Shown here: positions 9,094 through 18,236 of the stretch, in pieces | Layout: each line of letters starts with the position of its first letter | How positions within the stretch are numbered: the stretch's first letter is position 1 | Assembly: GCA_902612965.1 (NCBI GenBank) | Contig: CACMFN010000009.1 | Coordinates: forward strand, 1 to 64,000 | DNA: 64,000 nucleotides | From: an uncultured SAR116 cluster alpha proteobacterium | GTDB lineage: Bacteria > Pseudomonadota > Alphaproteobacteria > Puniceispirillales > GCA-002684695 | Direction: 5' to 3' | Made by a program: the position numbers and the translations under genes | The notes under the pieces: generated by a model | Database searches by the model: none | What the model was told of the DNA's origin: nothing | The model's input: only the letters and a program-made list of their open reading frames with translations

Positions 9094-9946
9094 AAACAAA
9101 TTTGGTTTTTTAAATAGTAGTCTTGTTCTTCCTTCAATGATTATTACGTTAATTAGTTTTCCATTTTTATCATATGCAGGTGGTGCATCAATGCATTCAC
9201 CTATAGAACAATTTGTTGTAAAAAAAATATTTGAAATCCAAGATCCTTTTTTTGGTTACGATATATCTTTTACAAATGCATCATTATTTATGGTTCTTGC
9301 CTCAATAGTTCCGCTTTTGATATTAACCATGGGCGTAAGATATGCTGAAATGATACCTGGTAAATTACAATCAATATCAGAAATGTTATTTGAATTTGTT
9401 GAAAATTTATTAATCGAAAATACAGGAAACGCTGGACGTCCATATTTTTCATTTATATTTACATTATTTTTACTTATTTTATTTGGCAACTTATTAGGAA
9501 TGTTGCCTTATAGCTACACCTTCACAAGCCAAATTATTATAACTTTTTTTATGGCGATAATAATTTTCATTTCTGTAACAGTAATTGGTATATTTAGACA
9601 TGGGTTTGGTTTTTTGTCACTGTTTTTACCATCAGGGACACCTCTCGTACTTCAACCACTACTTTTTGTAATCGAGCTGATTTCATATTGTATAAGGCCA
9701 ATTAGTTTATCTGTTAGATTATTTGCAAATATGTTAGCAGGTCATACGCTATTAAAAGTTTTTGGAGGATTAGCAGTCATGCTAATTGGATCAGGAAGTG
9801 TGTTTCTTATGCCTATAGCAATCTTACCAATCGGAGCTATTATAGGAATGACAGCTCTAGAAGTTTTAGTAGCTGTGCTCCAAGCATATGTATTTACAGT
9901 TTTAACATGCATATATTTAAATGATGCATTAAATCTTCACCATTAA
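9077..9946 (+). CDS. atpB: ATP synthase F0 subunit a
   Basis: Subunit a forms the proton half-channels against the c-ring. The ORF track opens at GTG 9035. I prefer ATG 9077 because the extra 14 residues overlap atpI and look non-native, and from 9077 the protein (289 aa) begins with a lysine-rich segment and a hydrophobic signal-like stretch ending LSYAGG. The motif HSPIEQFVV opens the mature region. The essential arginine lies in ISLSVRLFANMLAGH, and five or so membrane helices follow. The N-terminal leader is longer than in many homologues. It is co-directional with atpI and atpE; a strong ribosome site precedes atpE, the next gene. Confidence 0.93.
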   Translation: MIKLNKNKFGFLNSSLVLPSMIITLISFPFLSYAGGASMHSPIEQFVVKKIFEIQDPFFGYDISFTNASLFMVLASIVPLLILTMGVRYAEMIPGKLQSISEMLFEFVENLLIENTGNAGRPYFSFIFTLFLLILFGNLLGMLPYSYTFTSQIIITFFMAIIIFISVTVIGIFRHGFGFLSLFLPSGTPLVLQPLLFVIELISYCIRPISLSVRLFANMLAGHTLLKVFGGLAVMLIGSGSVFLMPIAILPIGAIIGMTALEVLVAVLQAYVFTVLTCIYLNDALNLHH

Positions 9947-9969
9947 CAAATTTAACTTAGGAGAATATT

Positions 9970-10197
9970 ATGGAAACAGAAGCAGCGAAGTTAATAGCAG
10001 CAGGATTAGCAGTAGCACCTCTTTTAGGTGCAGCAGTTGGACTTGGAGTGTTGTTTTCAGGAATTGTTAACAGCATGGCTAGAAATCCTTCAATGTCAGG
10101 TGAACTAAGAGCGATAGCATTTTTATATTTTGCTCTAGTTGAAGCAACAGGACTTTTTGGACTTGTTGTAGCATTTCTAATACTTTTTGCATTTTAA
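9970..10197 (+). CDS. atpE: ATP synthase F0 subunit c
   Basis: Subunit c is the rotor-ring proteolipid. The 75 residues form two hydrophobic helices around the polar loop ARNP at residues 37-40. The ion-binding carboxylate is Glu58 in ALVEATGLF. The sodium-type signature (a serine directly after the glutamate) is absent, which favours proton coupling. The first helix is glycine-rich (LGAAVGLGVLFSG), as required for tight ring packing. AGGAG lies 7 bases before the ATG, the clearest ribosome site in the operon and consistent with the high c-subunit stoichiometry. Confidence 0.96.
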   Translation: METEAAKLIAAGLAVAPLLGAAVGLGVLFSGIVNSMARNPSMSGELRAIAFLYFALVEATGLFGLVVAFLILFAF

Positions 10198-10222
10198 TTA
10201 AATATTAATTTTGGATTATTAA

Positions 10223-10828
10223 GTGTCTTTTAGGTTAAAATTAATTTTATTTTGCGCATTTTTTATCAATTCAAAAAGTATTTTTGCTGCTAGTAAAAGC
10301 AATGAAGGAATGCCACAATTAGATGTAAGTACCTACCCTAGCCTCATATTTTGGTTAGTTCTTACATTTAGTTTTACTTTTTTAGTATTGAAGTTTTACA
10401 TTACACCAAAAATGTCTGAAATTCTTAATCAGAGGAAAGAAAAGATTGATACTGATTTATTTGAAGCAAAAAAATCTCGAGAAGATGCTGAAAATAGTAA
10501 GTTAAATCAAGAAAGCTCGATTGTAGAAGCTAAGGAAAAAGCATTTGAAATCATAAGTGAAGCAACAGAAAAAAGTAAGCGCGACATCCAAAGTTTTGAA
10601 AATAGTTCAAAGGAAAAGTTGTCAAAAAAGTTAGCTGATGCAGAAAAAGGTATAACCAATGCTAAAAATGAAAGTTTAAAGGCAGTTAATGAAATAGCAA
10701 CAGATATCGCAATATCATTATCCCAAAAAGTCTCTGGTATAAAAGCTAATAAGAGTATTTTAATGAAAAAAATCAATGAACAAGTATCTAGATCTGGTTC
10801 TTTCAAAAGCTTGAAGGAAGGTAATTAA
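10223..10828 (+). CDS. atpF': ATP synthase F0 subunit b' (AtpF')
   Basis: This is one of two peripheral-stalk b-type subunits, typical of alphaproteobacteria and cyanobacteria. The protein has 201 residues. An N-terminal leader-like hydrophobic stretch (LILFCAFFINSKSIFAA) is followed by YPSLIFWLVLTFSFTFLVLKFYI as membrane anchor, and then a long charged coiled coil. The start is GTG at 10223, preceded only by a weak GGA. The b' call rather than b rests on gene order (directly after atpE), the extra leader and the longer N-terminus. The next gene, the second b subunit, begins 3 bases after the stop. Confidence 0.9.
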   Translation: MSFRLKLILFCAFFINSKSIFAASKSNEGMPQLDVSTYPSLIFWLVLTFSFTFLVLKFYITPKMSEILNQRKEKIDTDLFEAKKSREDAENSKLNQESSIVEAKEKAFEIISEATEKSKRDIQSFENSSKEKLSKKLADAEKGITNAKNESLKAVNEIATDIAISLSQKVSGIKANKSILMKKINEQVSRSGSFKSLKEGN

Positions 10829-10831
10829 TAT

Positions 10832-11311
10832 ATGCTTATTAATGAAGCAGGATGGGTTGCATTTGGGTTTATAATATTTTGTATAATTGCCTGGAGGTAT
10901 GGTGCAAAGCCGTTTGTAGATGTTTTAGAAGCACGAGCAAATGAAGTAAAAGAAAAACTATCTGAAGCAGAAAACTTGAGAAATGAAGCTAAAGAAGTAT
11001 TAGATAACTTTAAAGTTTTGCAAAAAGAAGCAGAAAATGAGGCTGAAAATATTATTTTAAGGGCCAAGGAAAATGCCAAACAGCTTCAGATTACAGCTGA
11101 GGAAAACTCTAAAAAATTTATTTCCCGTCAGGAAGAACAAATTAAACAAAAAATTAAAGCTGCAGAAAAACAAGCACTCCTAGATGTTAAAAATTTAGTA
11201 GTTGATCTTTCTGTCGAAGCCACAAAAGAATATTTAATTAAAGAAATTGATGAAAAACATTCTAATAAATTAGTTTTAGATTCTTCAAAAACACTCAATA
11301 AAAGTATATAG
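10832..11311 (+). CDS. atpF: ATP synthase F0 subunit b
   Basis: This is the second stalk subunit, 159 residues, with one N-terminal membrane helix (GWVAFGFIIFCIIAWRYG) followed by an uninterrupted charged coiled coil rich in Glu, Lys and Ala. It starts 3 bases after atpF'. It closes the F0 operon; F1 genes (atpH-A-G-D-C) are not in the window, as expected for the split alphaproteobacterial arrangement. A 54-base gap separates it from ispH, in which I see no clear terminator. Confidence 0.93.
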   Translation: MLINEAGWVAFGFIIFCIIAWRYGAKPFVDVLEARANEVKEKLSEAENLRNEAKEVLDNFKVLQKEAENEAENIILRAKENAKQLQITAEENSKKFISRQEEQIKQKIKAAEKQALLDVKNLVVDLSVEATKEYLIKEIDEKHSNKLVLDSSKTLNKSI

Positions 11312-11365
11312 ATCTTACTAAATATTTTTTTGCCTAATATAAAATATTAATTTAGGTAATACTTA

Positions 11366-12325
11366 ATGATAGAAGATAATAAAAATTTAAATTTAAATAA
11401 AAATCTTTATCTAGCTTCGCCAAGAGGTTTTTGTGCAGGAGTAGAGAGAGCTATTAAAATTGTTGAACAAGCAATTAAAATTCATGGAAAACCTGTTTAT
11501 GTGAAACATGAAATTGTTCATAATAAACACGTAGTAAAAAGATTATCTGAAGATGGCGCAATTTTTGTTGAGTCATTTCAAAATGTACCAAAAAACTCTA
11601 TTGTAATATTTTCTGCACATGGTGTTGCAAAAAAAGTTGTTAATGAAGCTAAGGACCATGATTTAAATATTTTTGATGCAACATGCCCTTTAGTAACTAA
11701 GGTTCATCTTGAGGCGATTAAATTGCATAGCAATGGTTACCATATACTTTTAGTAGGACATGATGGACATCCAGAAATTGAAGGTACTAGAGGGCAAGTT
11801 CCTAGAGAAAGTATAACTTTAATTCAAAATCTCAAAGAAGCAAAAACCTTCAGATCAAAAGAAAAAAAACTAGCATGGCTAAGTCAAACCACATTATCAG
11901 TTGATGATACTTCTGAAATTGTAAAAACTTTAACCAAACGTTTTCCAAATATTATAGGACCAAAGAAAGGTGATATTTGCTATGCAACTACAAACAGACA
12001 AATGGCTGTTAAGAAAATTGCTTCAAATGTTGAAGTAATGCTAATTGTAGGATCAGAAAATTCCTCCAATTCACAAAGGCTTGTTGAAGTTGCAAAAAAT
12101 GAAGGTTGTGTAAATTCATATTTGGTATCTGATGTAAACTTTATAAACTGGAATGAAATAAACAACATAAAAAATATTGGACTATCTTCAGGCGCCTCAG
12201 CACCTGAGAGTCTTATAGAAGAAATTCGTGCTGAGTTCTCGAAAAGATATAATATAAAAGAGATACAGAACTTGGAAACAACAGAAGATATCTACTTTAA
12301 GCTACCTAAAGCATTAGAAAATTAA
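11366..12325 (+). CDS. ispH: 4-hydroxy-3-methylbut-2-enyl diphosphate reductase IspH
   Basis: IspH performs the final step of the MEP isoprenoid pathway, reducing HMBPP to IPP and DMAPP through a [4Fe-4S] cluster. The three cluster cysteines are visible at C23 (PRGFCAGV), C107 (DATCPLVTK) and C205 (GDICYATTNRQ). The motifs HEIVHN and FSAHGV are also present. Length is 319 residues, normal for the family. The stop codon is immediately followed by the thrB start. The ispH-thrB-rnhA run is a recurrent alphaproteobacterial cluster and probably one transcript here. Confidence 0.97.
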   Translation: MIEDNKNLNLNKNLYLASPRGFCAGVERAIKIVEQAIKIHGKPVYVKHEIVHNKHVVKRLSEDGAIFVESFQNVPKNSIVIFSAHGVAKKVVNEAKDHDLNIFDATCPLVTKVHLEAIKLHSNGYHILLVGHDGHPEIEGTRGQVPRESITLIQNLKEAKTFRSKEKKLAWLSQTTLSVDDTSEIVKTLTKRFPNIIGPKKGDICYATTNRQMAVKKIASNVEVMLIVGSENSSNSQRLVEVAKNEGCVNSYLVSDVNFINWNEINNIKNIGLSSGASAPESLIEEIRAEFSKRYNIKEIQNLETTEDIYFKLPKALEN

Positions 12326-13291
12326 ATGGCTGTCTACACAAAAGTTTCAAAAGTTGGAATCCAGTCAATTTTAAGTAAATATAATGTCGGTAAATTAATA
12401 AAATACGAAGAAATTCAAGAAGGAATTGAAAATTCAAACTTCAAAGTTACTACTACTGATGGAATATTTATTCTTACAATTTATGAGAAAAGAGTAAAAG
12501 AGGAAGATCTCCCATATTTTATAAATCTGATGGACCATTTAAGTAGTAATGGTATTAACTGTCCAAAACCAATTAAAGATAAATCAGGTGAAATTTTCCA
12601 GAACATTTCAAACAAAAAGTCTATATTGGTGACATTTTTATCAGGAAATTCATTAAAGTTTATAGACAAAATCCATTGTTATGAATTGGGTAAAAATTTA
12701 GCTAATTTTCATATAAAAGGATTGAAGTTTAAAGGCAAGAGAGAAAATGATCTCAATTACAGATCATGGATTCCACTGTTTAGAAAAGGAATAGCAAGAA
12801 ATGATCTATATAATAAAAGTTTGTTAAATGAAATAGAACAAATCATTAAAGAAACAGTTGATGATTGGCCAAGTGATCTTGAAAATGGTCATATTCACGC
12901 AGACTTATTTCCTAATAATGTCTTTTTTACAAATAATAAACTAAGTGGAATTATAGATTTCTATTTCGCTTGTTACGATATATTAGCTTATGATATTGCT
13001 ATTTGTATTAATTCTTGGTGCTTTAACGAAAATGGTAAATTTTCTCAATCCAATTTAGAAGCACTTTTGTTAGGATATTCAGAAATAAAAAAATTAAGAG
13101 ATAATGAAAAGGAAAATCTTTTATTATTAACAAAAGGTGCCGCGATAAGATTTTTTCTAACACGTCTTTTTGACTGGTATAACACCCCTTCAGATGCCAA
13201 TGTCAAAAAGTTAAATCCCAATGAATACTTAGATAAAGTTTTATTTTTCAATAAAATTAATAATTTGGACTTTGTAAAATGGATACAATAA
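12326..13291 (+). CDS. thrB: Homoserine kinase type II (ThrB, APH-fold)
   Basis: This enzyme phosphorylates homoserine for threonine synthesis. The 321-residue protein is of the aminoglycoside-phosphotransferase-like fold rather than the GHMP fold. The catalytic loop is GHIHADLFPNNVFF and the metal-binding segment is GIIDFYFACYDILAYD. The C-terminal block (GAAIRFFLTRLFDW) is typical of the alphaproteobacterial ThrB. The ATG directly abuts the ispH stop. The 3' end overlaps rnhA by 13 bases. Threonine synthase, the next enzyme of the pathway, is at 16753 in this window on the other strand. Confidence 0.93.
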   Translation: MAVYTKVSKVGIQSILSKYNVGKLIKYEEIQEGIENSNFKVTTTDGIFILTIYEKRVKEEDLPYFINLMDHLSSNGINCPKPIKDKSGEIFQNISNKKSILVTFLSGNSLKFIDKIHCYELGKNLANFHIKGLKFKGKRENDLNYRSWIPLFRKGIARNDLYNKSLLNEIEQIIKETVDDWPSDLENGHIHADLFPNNVFFTNNKLSGIIDFYFACYDILAYDIAICINSWCFNENGKFSQSNLEALLLGYSEIKKLRDNEKENLLLLTKGAAIRFFLTRLFDWYNTPSDANVKKLNPNEYLDKVLFFNKINNLDFVKWIQ

Positions 13292-13713
13292 CTTTAGTAA
13301 CTGATGGAGCATGTAGTGGAAACCCCGGACCTGGAGGCTGGTGCGTTATTGTAAAAAAAGAGAATGAAATAAAAGAATTTTTTGGTGGAGAATTAAAAAC
13401 TACTAATAATAAGATGGAGCTAACGGCAGTAATCAAAGGATTTGAAAATATAGATTCATATTCAAATGTTACTGTTAAAACAGACAGCACCTACGTAATC
13501 AATGGAATAACAAAATGGCTTGCTAATTGGAAAAAAAAAGGTTGGATAAATGCTGCAAAAAAACCAGTTGCAAACAAGGAGCTTTGGGAAAAATTAGAGT
13601 CATTAGTTAGTAATCATAAAGTAAAATGGGAGTGGGTTAAGGGTCATTCTGGAGATGCAGAAAATGAAAGAGCTGATGAACTTGCTCGCAAAGGTATTCA
13701 GGATATAATATAA
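13279..13713 (+). CDS. rnhA: Ribonuclease HI
   Basis: RNase HI cleaves the RNA strand of RNA:DNA hybrids. The catalytic acidic residues are Asp9 (VTDGACSGNPGPGGW), Glu47 (NKMELTAV), Asp69 (VKTDSTYV) and Asp133 (RADELARKG), with His123 in VKGHSGD. Length is 144 residues, close to the E. coli enzyme. It overlaps the end of thrB by 13 bases, implying translational coupling. The convergent peroxiredoxin gene ends one base away. Confidence 0.97.
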   Translation: MDTITLVTDGACSGNPGPGGWCVIVKKENEIKEFFGGELKTTNNKMELTAVIKGFENIDSYSNVTVKTDSTYVINGITKWLANWKKKGWINAAKKPVANKELWEKLESLVSNHKVKWEWVKGHSGDAENERADELARKGIQDII

Positions 13714-13714
13714 T

Positions 13715-14200
13715 CTACAATATGTTTTTTAAGACTGTAATAATATTTTCAGCATCAGTTTTTCCATAGTCTCCTCTTTCATCAATTACATAATATTTTA
13801 TTTGGTTATCTAAAATTATCATTGCAAATCTTTTCATTCGCATTAGAAGATTTGGCCCAAAATCTTCTTCAATATCCATTCTTTTTGCTAACACTCCACC
13901 AATATCACTCATCATCTTTATTTTTTTATTTGCATTGTTAAATTCTCCCCATGCATTAATTACAAATGGATCATTAACTGAAATACAAATTATGTCTTCA
14001 ATACCTAAATCCAAAAATCTTTCATAATTATTTATAAAACTTGGTAAATGTTTGGCTGAACAGGTTTGAGTAAATGCTCCTGGAACACCAAATATAATTA
14101 CCTTTTTATCTAAAGTTAATTCATTGAATGTAATTTCAATTACGTTCTTATCTGTTTTAATTTTTAATTTACAGTCTAAAATATCTTTTATATCCAACAT
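13715..14200 (-). CDS. Peroxiredoxin of the Prx5 type
   Basis: This is a thiol peroxidase of 161 residues. The peroxidatic cysteine is Cys47 in the diagnostic Prx5 motif PGAFTQTCSAKHLP. An arginine in the FAMIIDDN-like region (KRFAMIILDNQIKYY) and the length fit single-domain Prx5 enzymes that reduce hydrogen or organic peroxides with glutathione/glutaredoxin or thioredoxin. It lies downstream of the DsbD-like gene by 10 bases on the same strand, an association with redox homeostasis seen in other alphaproteobacteria. The reductant cannot be told from the sequence. Confidence 0.9.
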   Translation of the reverse strand: MLDIKDILDCKLKIKTDKNVIEITFNELTLDKKVIIFGVPGAFTQTCSAKHLPSFINNYERFLDLGIEDIICISVNDPFVINAWGEFNNANKKIKMMSDIGGVLAKRMDIEEDFGPNLLMRMKRFAMIILDNQIKYYVIDERGDYGKTDAENIITVLKNIL

Positions 14201-14210
14201 AATATTTGTC

Positions 14211-16121
14211 TCATTCTTTCACTTGCTTAATTGTATTTAAAAGGGTTTTAACAGTTAAAATTTCTGGTAAAATTATACCCTCAATATTATTTGGGCCATG
14301 AACTGAATTATATGGAATTCCATATCTTTCATTTTCAGCTAAAAAATTTAAGATATCTTCATTAGGCAAAGTCCAGTCACCTTGAATAATTTTTAAATCT
14401 CCATTCTGGATTTTTTCATTAATTTTTTTATTATTATATATTATAAATTTGTTAAGTTTGCATGTAATACACCAATCGGCTGTAATATCAATTAACACTA
14501 TATTACCTTCTGATGCTAATTTTTGGGCCAACCCTTTTTCCCACAGCAGTGTTGGTCCATTTTCACTATAATAATTTTCAGAAGAATTATTGACCCTAAC
14601 TGATTTAGAAAACATTGAGAGTGTCCATAGCGAAGTTAGTAAAAGCAATACACCCAAAACATATTTTAATTTCAGCATCCATTTACCACTGGATGGCAAA
14701 TAATTTATAAATTTTGGATATACAGCAACTAAAATCCATGGTGATGATAACCCAATGCTCATTGTAAAAAATATAATTAGCATAATTGAATAGCTTTCAG
14801 AAAATGCAAAAGTGATAGCTGTTCCTACAAAAGGAGCTGAGCATGGGGTTGACATAATAGTAGTAAGAAATCCTCTTAAAAAATCGCCAATAAAGCCTTG
14901 ATGGTTCTTTGGCATTAAATCTAATAATATTCTTGGCAATCTAATCTCAAACAAACCAAGCATATTAAATCCAAATAACAAAATGACTAGAGTTATTAAA
15001 AGCAAAAAAGAAGAATTTTGAAATTGCATTCCCCAACTTATTGAGTGGCCAAAATGCTTTAAACTAATTAAAGCTATTGCAAGTATAAGAAAGCTTGATG
15101 TTATACCTAGTGATGTGAAAACAAAAGACTTTCGAATGTTGTTTTGCTGAGTTAAATTTTCCGTAATTATTGAACCTAATTTTAAAGAAATTATTGGCAG
15201 TACACATGGCATAAAGTTTAATAAAAAACCTCCTACAAATGAGATTAATATAAAAATTGTTATTTCTTCAAAAAAGGAAAAATATGAATTTATATTTTGT
15301 CTGGTTTGAATAATTTTTATTTTTTTCTCAAAACTGACACTCTCTAATACAAAAGTTAATTTTATTAATTCTTCATCAAGAATTTTTATATTTTCATTTA
15401 ATTTAGGAAGTAAAATATTATTTCCATTTTTAATTGGTTTACCAAAATTTATTCCTTTTTCATTTTCAACAAAAACATCATAATTATTAACTGGAAACTT
15501 TATACGTTCCAATAAAATCCCATCTTCATTAAGCGCAATTGAACCTATAGAGAACCCTTTTGGAATAATTGGTTTTGGAACAAGAGAAAGGTATTTAGCC
15601 CGCTCACGAGTATTTAAATTTGGTGCGTGAGGTTTGTTTGGAATATTAAGCTCAAAGTCTTGATTAAACGGTATACATATTTCATTACAAGCCAGTAAAC
15701 TTATTTGAGAAATTAATTTTATTTCCTCATTAACTCTTTCAGGTATTAAATTAATTGGAAGAATTATTTTTCCCTCATATCCAAAAGTATCTATCCCAAA
15801 AGTTGAAAATCTAAATGGCGCAGGCCATAGAATATTAAAATTTTTTAAATTTTGAGACCCATCAAAAGTTATTTCTGTCGGCAAGCCAGAGTCACCAGGG
15901 TTTCGCCAATATATTTTCCAACCAGGGGAAGTTACAATTTCTAAAGAAATTGGAATATTATACAAACCTACAACCCCTTCAGTTGCAGAACTTATTCTCA
16001 TTTTAATTATGTCATTTACACCATCACTGCTAATTTTCCAGTCTGTGGAAAAGGCATATGCAGAAAAATTGATACCTATTATAATTAAAATATTAAAAAT
16101 AATTTTAAACAGTATCTTCAA
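14211..16121 (-). CDS. DsbD/ScsB-like thiol:disulfide interchange protein
   Basis: This is a three-part membrane reductase that moves electrons from cytoplasmic thioredoxin to the periplasm. The ORF track opens at 16244, inside yqgE. I choose TTG 16121 because it gives a clean signal peptide (MKILFKIIFNILIIIGINFSAYA) and has AGG just upstream, leaving 636 residues. The N-terminal domain carries a Cys pair C145/C149 (LACNEICIPF). The central eight-helix domain has the paired motifs MPCVLPI and TPCSAPFVG. The C-terminal thioredoxin domain has C551-I-T-C554 (DWCITCK). Neighbours are a peroxiredoxin downstream and yqgE divergent. The alternative start does not alter the function. Confidence 0.9.
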   Translation of the reverse strand: MKILFKIIFNILIIIGINFSAYAFSTDWKISSDGVNDIIKMRISSATEGVVGLYNIPISLEIVTSPGWKIYWRNPGDSGLPTEITFDGSQNLKNFNILWPAPFRFSTFGIDTFGYEGKIILPINLIPERVNEEIKLISQISLLACNEICIPFNQDFELNIPNKPHAPNLNTRERAKYLSLVPKPIIPKGFSIGSIALNEDGILLERIKFPVNNYDVFVENEKGINFGKPIKNGNNILLPKLNENIKILDEELIKLTFVLESVSFEKKIKIIQTRQNINSYFSFFEEITIFILISFVGGFLLNFMPCVLPIISLKLGSIITENLTQQNNIRKSFVFTSLGITSSFLILAIALISLKHFGHSISWGMQFQNSSFLLLITLVILLFGFNMLGLFEIRLPRILLDLMPKNHQGFIGDFLRGFLTTIMSTPCSAPFVGTAITFAFSESYSIMLIIFFTMSIGLSSPWILVAVYPKFINYLPSSGKWMLKLKYVLGVLLLLTSLWTLSMFSKSVRVNNSSENYYSENGPTLLWEKGLAQKLASEGNIVLIDITADWCITCKLNKFIIYNNKKINEKIQNGDLKIIQGDWTLPNEDILNFLAENERYGIPYNSVHGPNNIEGIILPEILTVKTLLNTIKQVKE

Positions 16122-16198
16122 AATCAAACCTAACAAAGTGAAATTTAAATTCTTGAAATATAAATTTTGTAATCTACTATATATATAGGGATTTATAT

Positions 16199-16756
16199 AT
16201 GTCACAATTTTTAGAAGGACAACTTTTAATAGCAACACCAGCAATAACTGATGAAAGATTTCATAAGTCAGTAATTTTTATATGCTCTCATGATAAAAAT
16301 CATGCAATGGGGCTGGTTTTAAATAAAGTTAACAAAGATGTTAATTTTAAGATTTTTTGTGACCTTATGTCTATTAAAACCTCAGAAAAGGTATTTGATC
16401 ATAACATTAGAATAGGAGGGCCTATGGACACAAATAGAGGTTTTGTTCTTCATTCAGGTGATCATCTTTTGCCAGATACAAAAGTTATAAATAATTCATT
16501 TGGTATGACTTCAAGCATTGATATTATTAAGGAAATTGCTAGTGGTAATGGTCCAAAATCATCAATCATAACTGTTGGCTACTCTGGCTGGTACTCAGGC
16601 CAATTAGAAACAGAGTTGAAGGAAAATAGTTGGTTCACCCTTCCAGCAACACCAGGGCTAGTTTTTAGTTCTGATTTATCTAATGTATGGGAAAACTCTC
16701 TAAATTCTTTAGGAATAAAACCAAACTTAATATCTAATAATATAGGAAACGCCTAG
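16199..16756 (+). CDS. YqgE/AlgH family protein
   Basis: This 185-residue protein is a UPF0301 (YqgE/AlgH) member with the conserved start FLEGQLLIATPAITDERFHKS followed by GLVLNKV, then RIGGP and the GYSGWYSGQLE motif. Its biochemical function is not established; AlgH was linked to alginate regulation in Pseudomonas and may be redox related. It is divergent from the DsbD-like gene with 77 bases between them. Its stop codon shares the tetranucleotide CTAG with the stop of convergent thrC. Confidence 0.9.
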   Translation: MSQFLEGQLLIATPAITDERFHKSVIFICSHDKNHAMGLVLNKVNKDVNFKIFCDLMSIKTSEKVFDHNIRIGGPMDTNRGFVLHSGDHLLPDTKVINNSFGMTSSIDIIKEIASGNGPKSSIITVGYSGWYSGQLETELKENSWFTLPATPGLVFSSDLSNVWENSLNSLGIKPNLISNNIGNA

Positions 16757-18162
16757 TTAAATCTTCTATTACTTAAAATAAGATTTTTGATAGATTCAAT
16801 GCTAGCAACAGAATGAAGAGATCTTTTATCCTTTTCTAACAGATCTTGGGACCCCTCTGGCAGCATTGGTTTAATATTAATTGCTTTAAAAACAGCCTCA
16901 GGAAATTTGCAAGGGTGAGCACACGCTAGTGAGATGATTGGTATATCTTTTTCTATTTGATTTTTTTCCCTCACAGTATTAGCTGCAAATGTTCCACAAG
17001 CAGTATGGGGGTCAATAATTAATTCTTTCAATTTGTATACTCTTTCGATTTCATTTAAAATCTGATTATCATCTACAAAATATGCCAAAAAAGTTTCCTT
17101 AAGTTTTTGTAACTTTTGTAAAGGAACATCATATTTTCCTTTGGACTTAAAAAGCTCAAGATTATTTTTTACTTCTAAAACATTTCTATCAAGCAATTCG
17201 AAGAGAAGTCTCTCAAAATTACTTGAAACCTGTATATCCATTGATGGACTCAAAGATGGTATTACTTTTTTTCTTTCCATACTACCTGAGTCAAAGAAAC
17301 GAGTGAGAATATTATTTTTATTTGAAGCACAAATAAGTTTGTGTATGGGTAATCCCATTTTTAGCGCACACCATCCTGCGTAAATATTTCCAAAATTCCC
17401 AGTCGGGACAGAAAAAGAAACTGGTCTTTGTGGTGATCCACATTTAAATGCTGAATAAAAGTAGTAAACTATTTGTGGAACCACTCTCACCCAATTTATA
17501 GAATTCACTGCTGATAGATTCACTTTTTCCTTAAATGACATATCCTCAAACAAATCTTTTACAATCTGTTGGCAATCATCAAAATCTCCATCAATTTGAA
17601 CTGCATAAGCGCCTTCATTTATAATTGATGTCATTTGAGCTTCTTGAATAGGGGATACTCTTGACTTTGGAAATAATATGAAAATATCTAAATTATCTTT
17701 ACCGGCAAATGCTTTTAAAGCAGCAGAGCCTGTATCACCGCTGGTAGCCCCTAGTATTAAAGAGTTTTGTTTATTGTTACTTAAAATTCTCTCAAAATCA
17801 TTTGCCAAAAATTGCATTGCATAATCTTTAAAAGCCCATGTAGGTCCGTGAAAGAGTTCTAATATATAATTTTTTGAACCTATGTCTTTTAATGGTGCGA
17901 TATCCTTGCCATTAAAGTTCTTATATGTCTTTTTGCAAATCTCTAATAAATCATTGTAATTAATGCATTTACTTGAAAATTGATTAATAATAAATGCAGC
18001 TAACTCGGTATATTCTAAATTAGACATTTTTTTTAATTCATCATTAGTGAAAACAGGCAGCTCATTTGGAATAAATAAACCACCATCTCTAGCAAGTCCT
18101 TGTAATAAAACTTCGTTATAAGAAAGATTTTGCTGTAATCCTCTTGTAGATGAATATTTCAT
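16753..18162 (-). CDS. thrC: Threonine synthase
   Basis: A PLP enzyme converting O-phosphohomoserine to threonine. The protein has 469 residues, the long class found in proteobacteria. The PLP lysine lies in FHGPTWAFKDYAMQ, and the phosphate-binding loop is SVPTGNFGN, with ATSGDTGSAA upstream. The start MKYSSTRG is conserved in this class. It works with ThrB encoded at 12326 on the opposite strand. The 3' end overlaps yqgE by 4 bases. The SURF1 gene lies 74 bases upstream on the same strand. Confidence 0.97.
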   Translation of the reverse strand: MKYSSTRGLQQNLSYNEVLLQGLARDGGLFIPNELPVFTNDELKKMSNLEYTELAAFIINQFSSKCINYNDLLEICKKTYKNFNGKDIAPLKDIGSKNYILELFHGPTWAFKDYAMQFLANDFERILSNNKQNSLILGATSGDTGSAALKAFAGKDNLDIFILFPKSRVSPIQEAQMTSIINEGAYAVQIDGDFDDCQQIVKDLFEDMSFKEKVNLSAVNSINWVRVVPQIVYYFYSAFKCGSPQRPVSFSVPTGNFGNIYAGWCALKMGLPIHKLICASNKNNILTRFFDSGSMERKKVIPSLSPSMDIQVSSNFERLLFELLDRNVLEVKNNLELFKSKGKYDVPLQKLQKLKETFLAYFVDDNQILNEIERVYKLKELIIDPHTACGTFAANTVREKNQIEKDIPIISLACAHPCKFPEAVFKAINIKPMLPEGSQDLLEKDKRSLHSVASIESIKNLILSNRRFN

Positions 18163-18236
18163 AAAGATTGTTTATTTGATTAATTTTTTTTGTATATTAG
18201 AGAAAAAACCATGAGATTAAAATATAATTAATAATT

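Noticed and set aside
11312-11365. Possible terminator hairpin between atpF and ispH (CCTAA/TTAGG)
   Set aside because: A 5-bp stem with a 14-base loop and no T-run; too weak.
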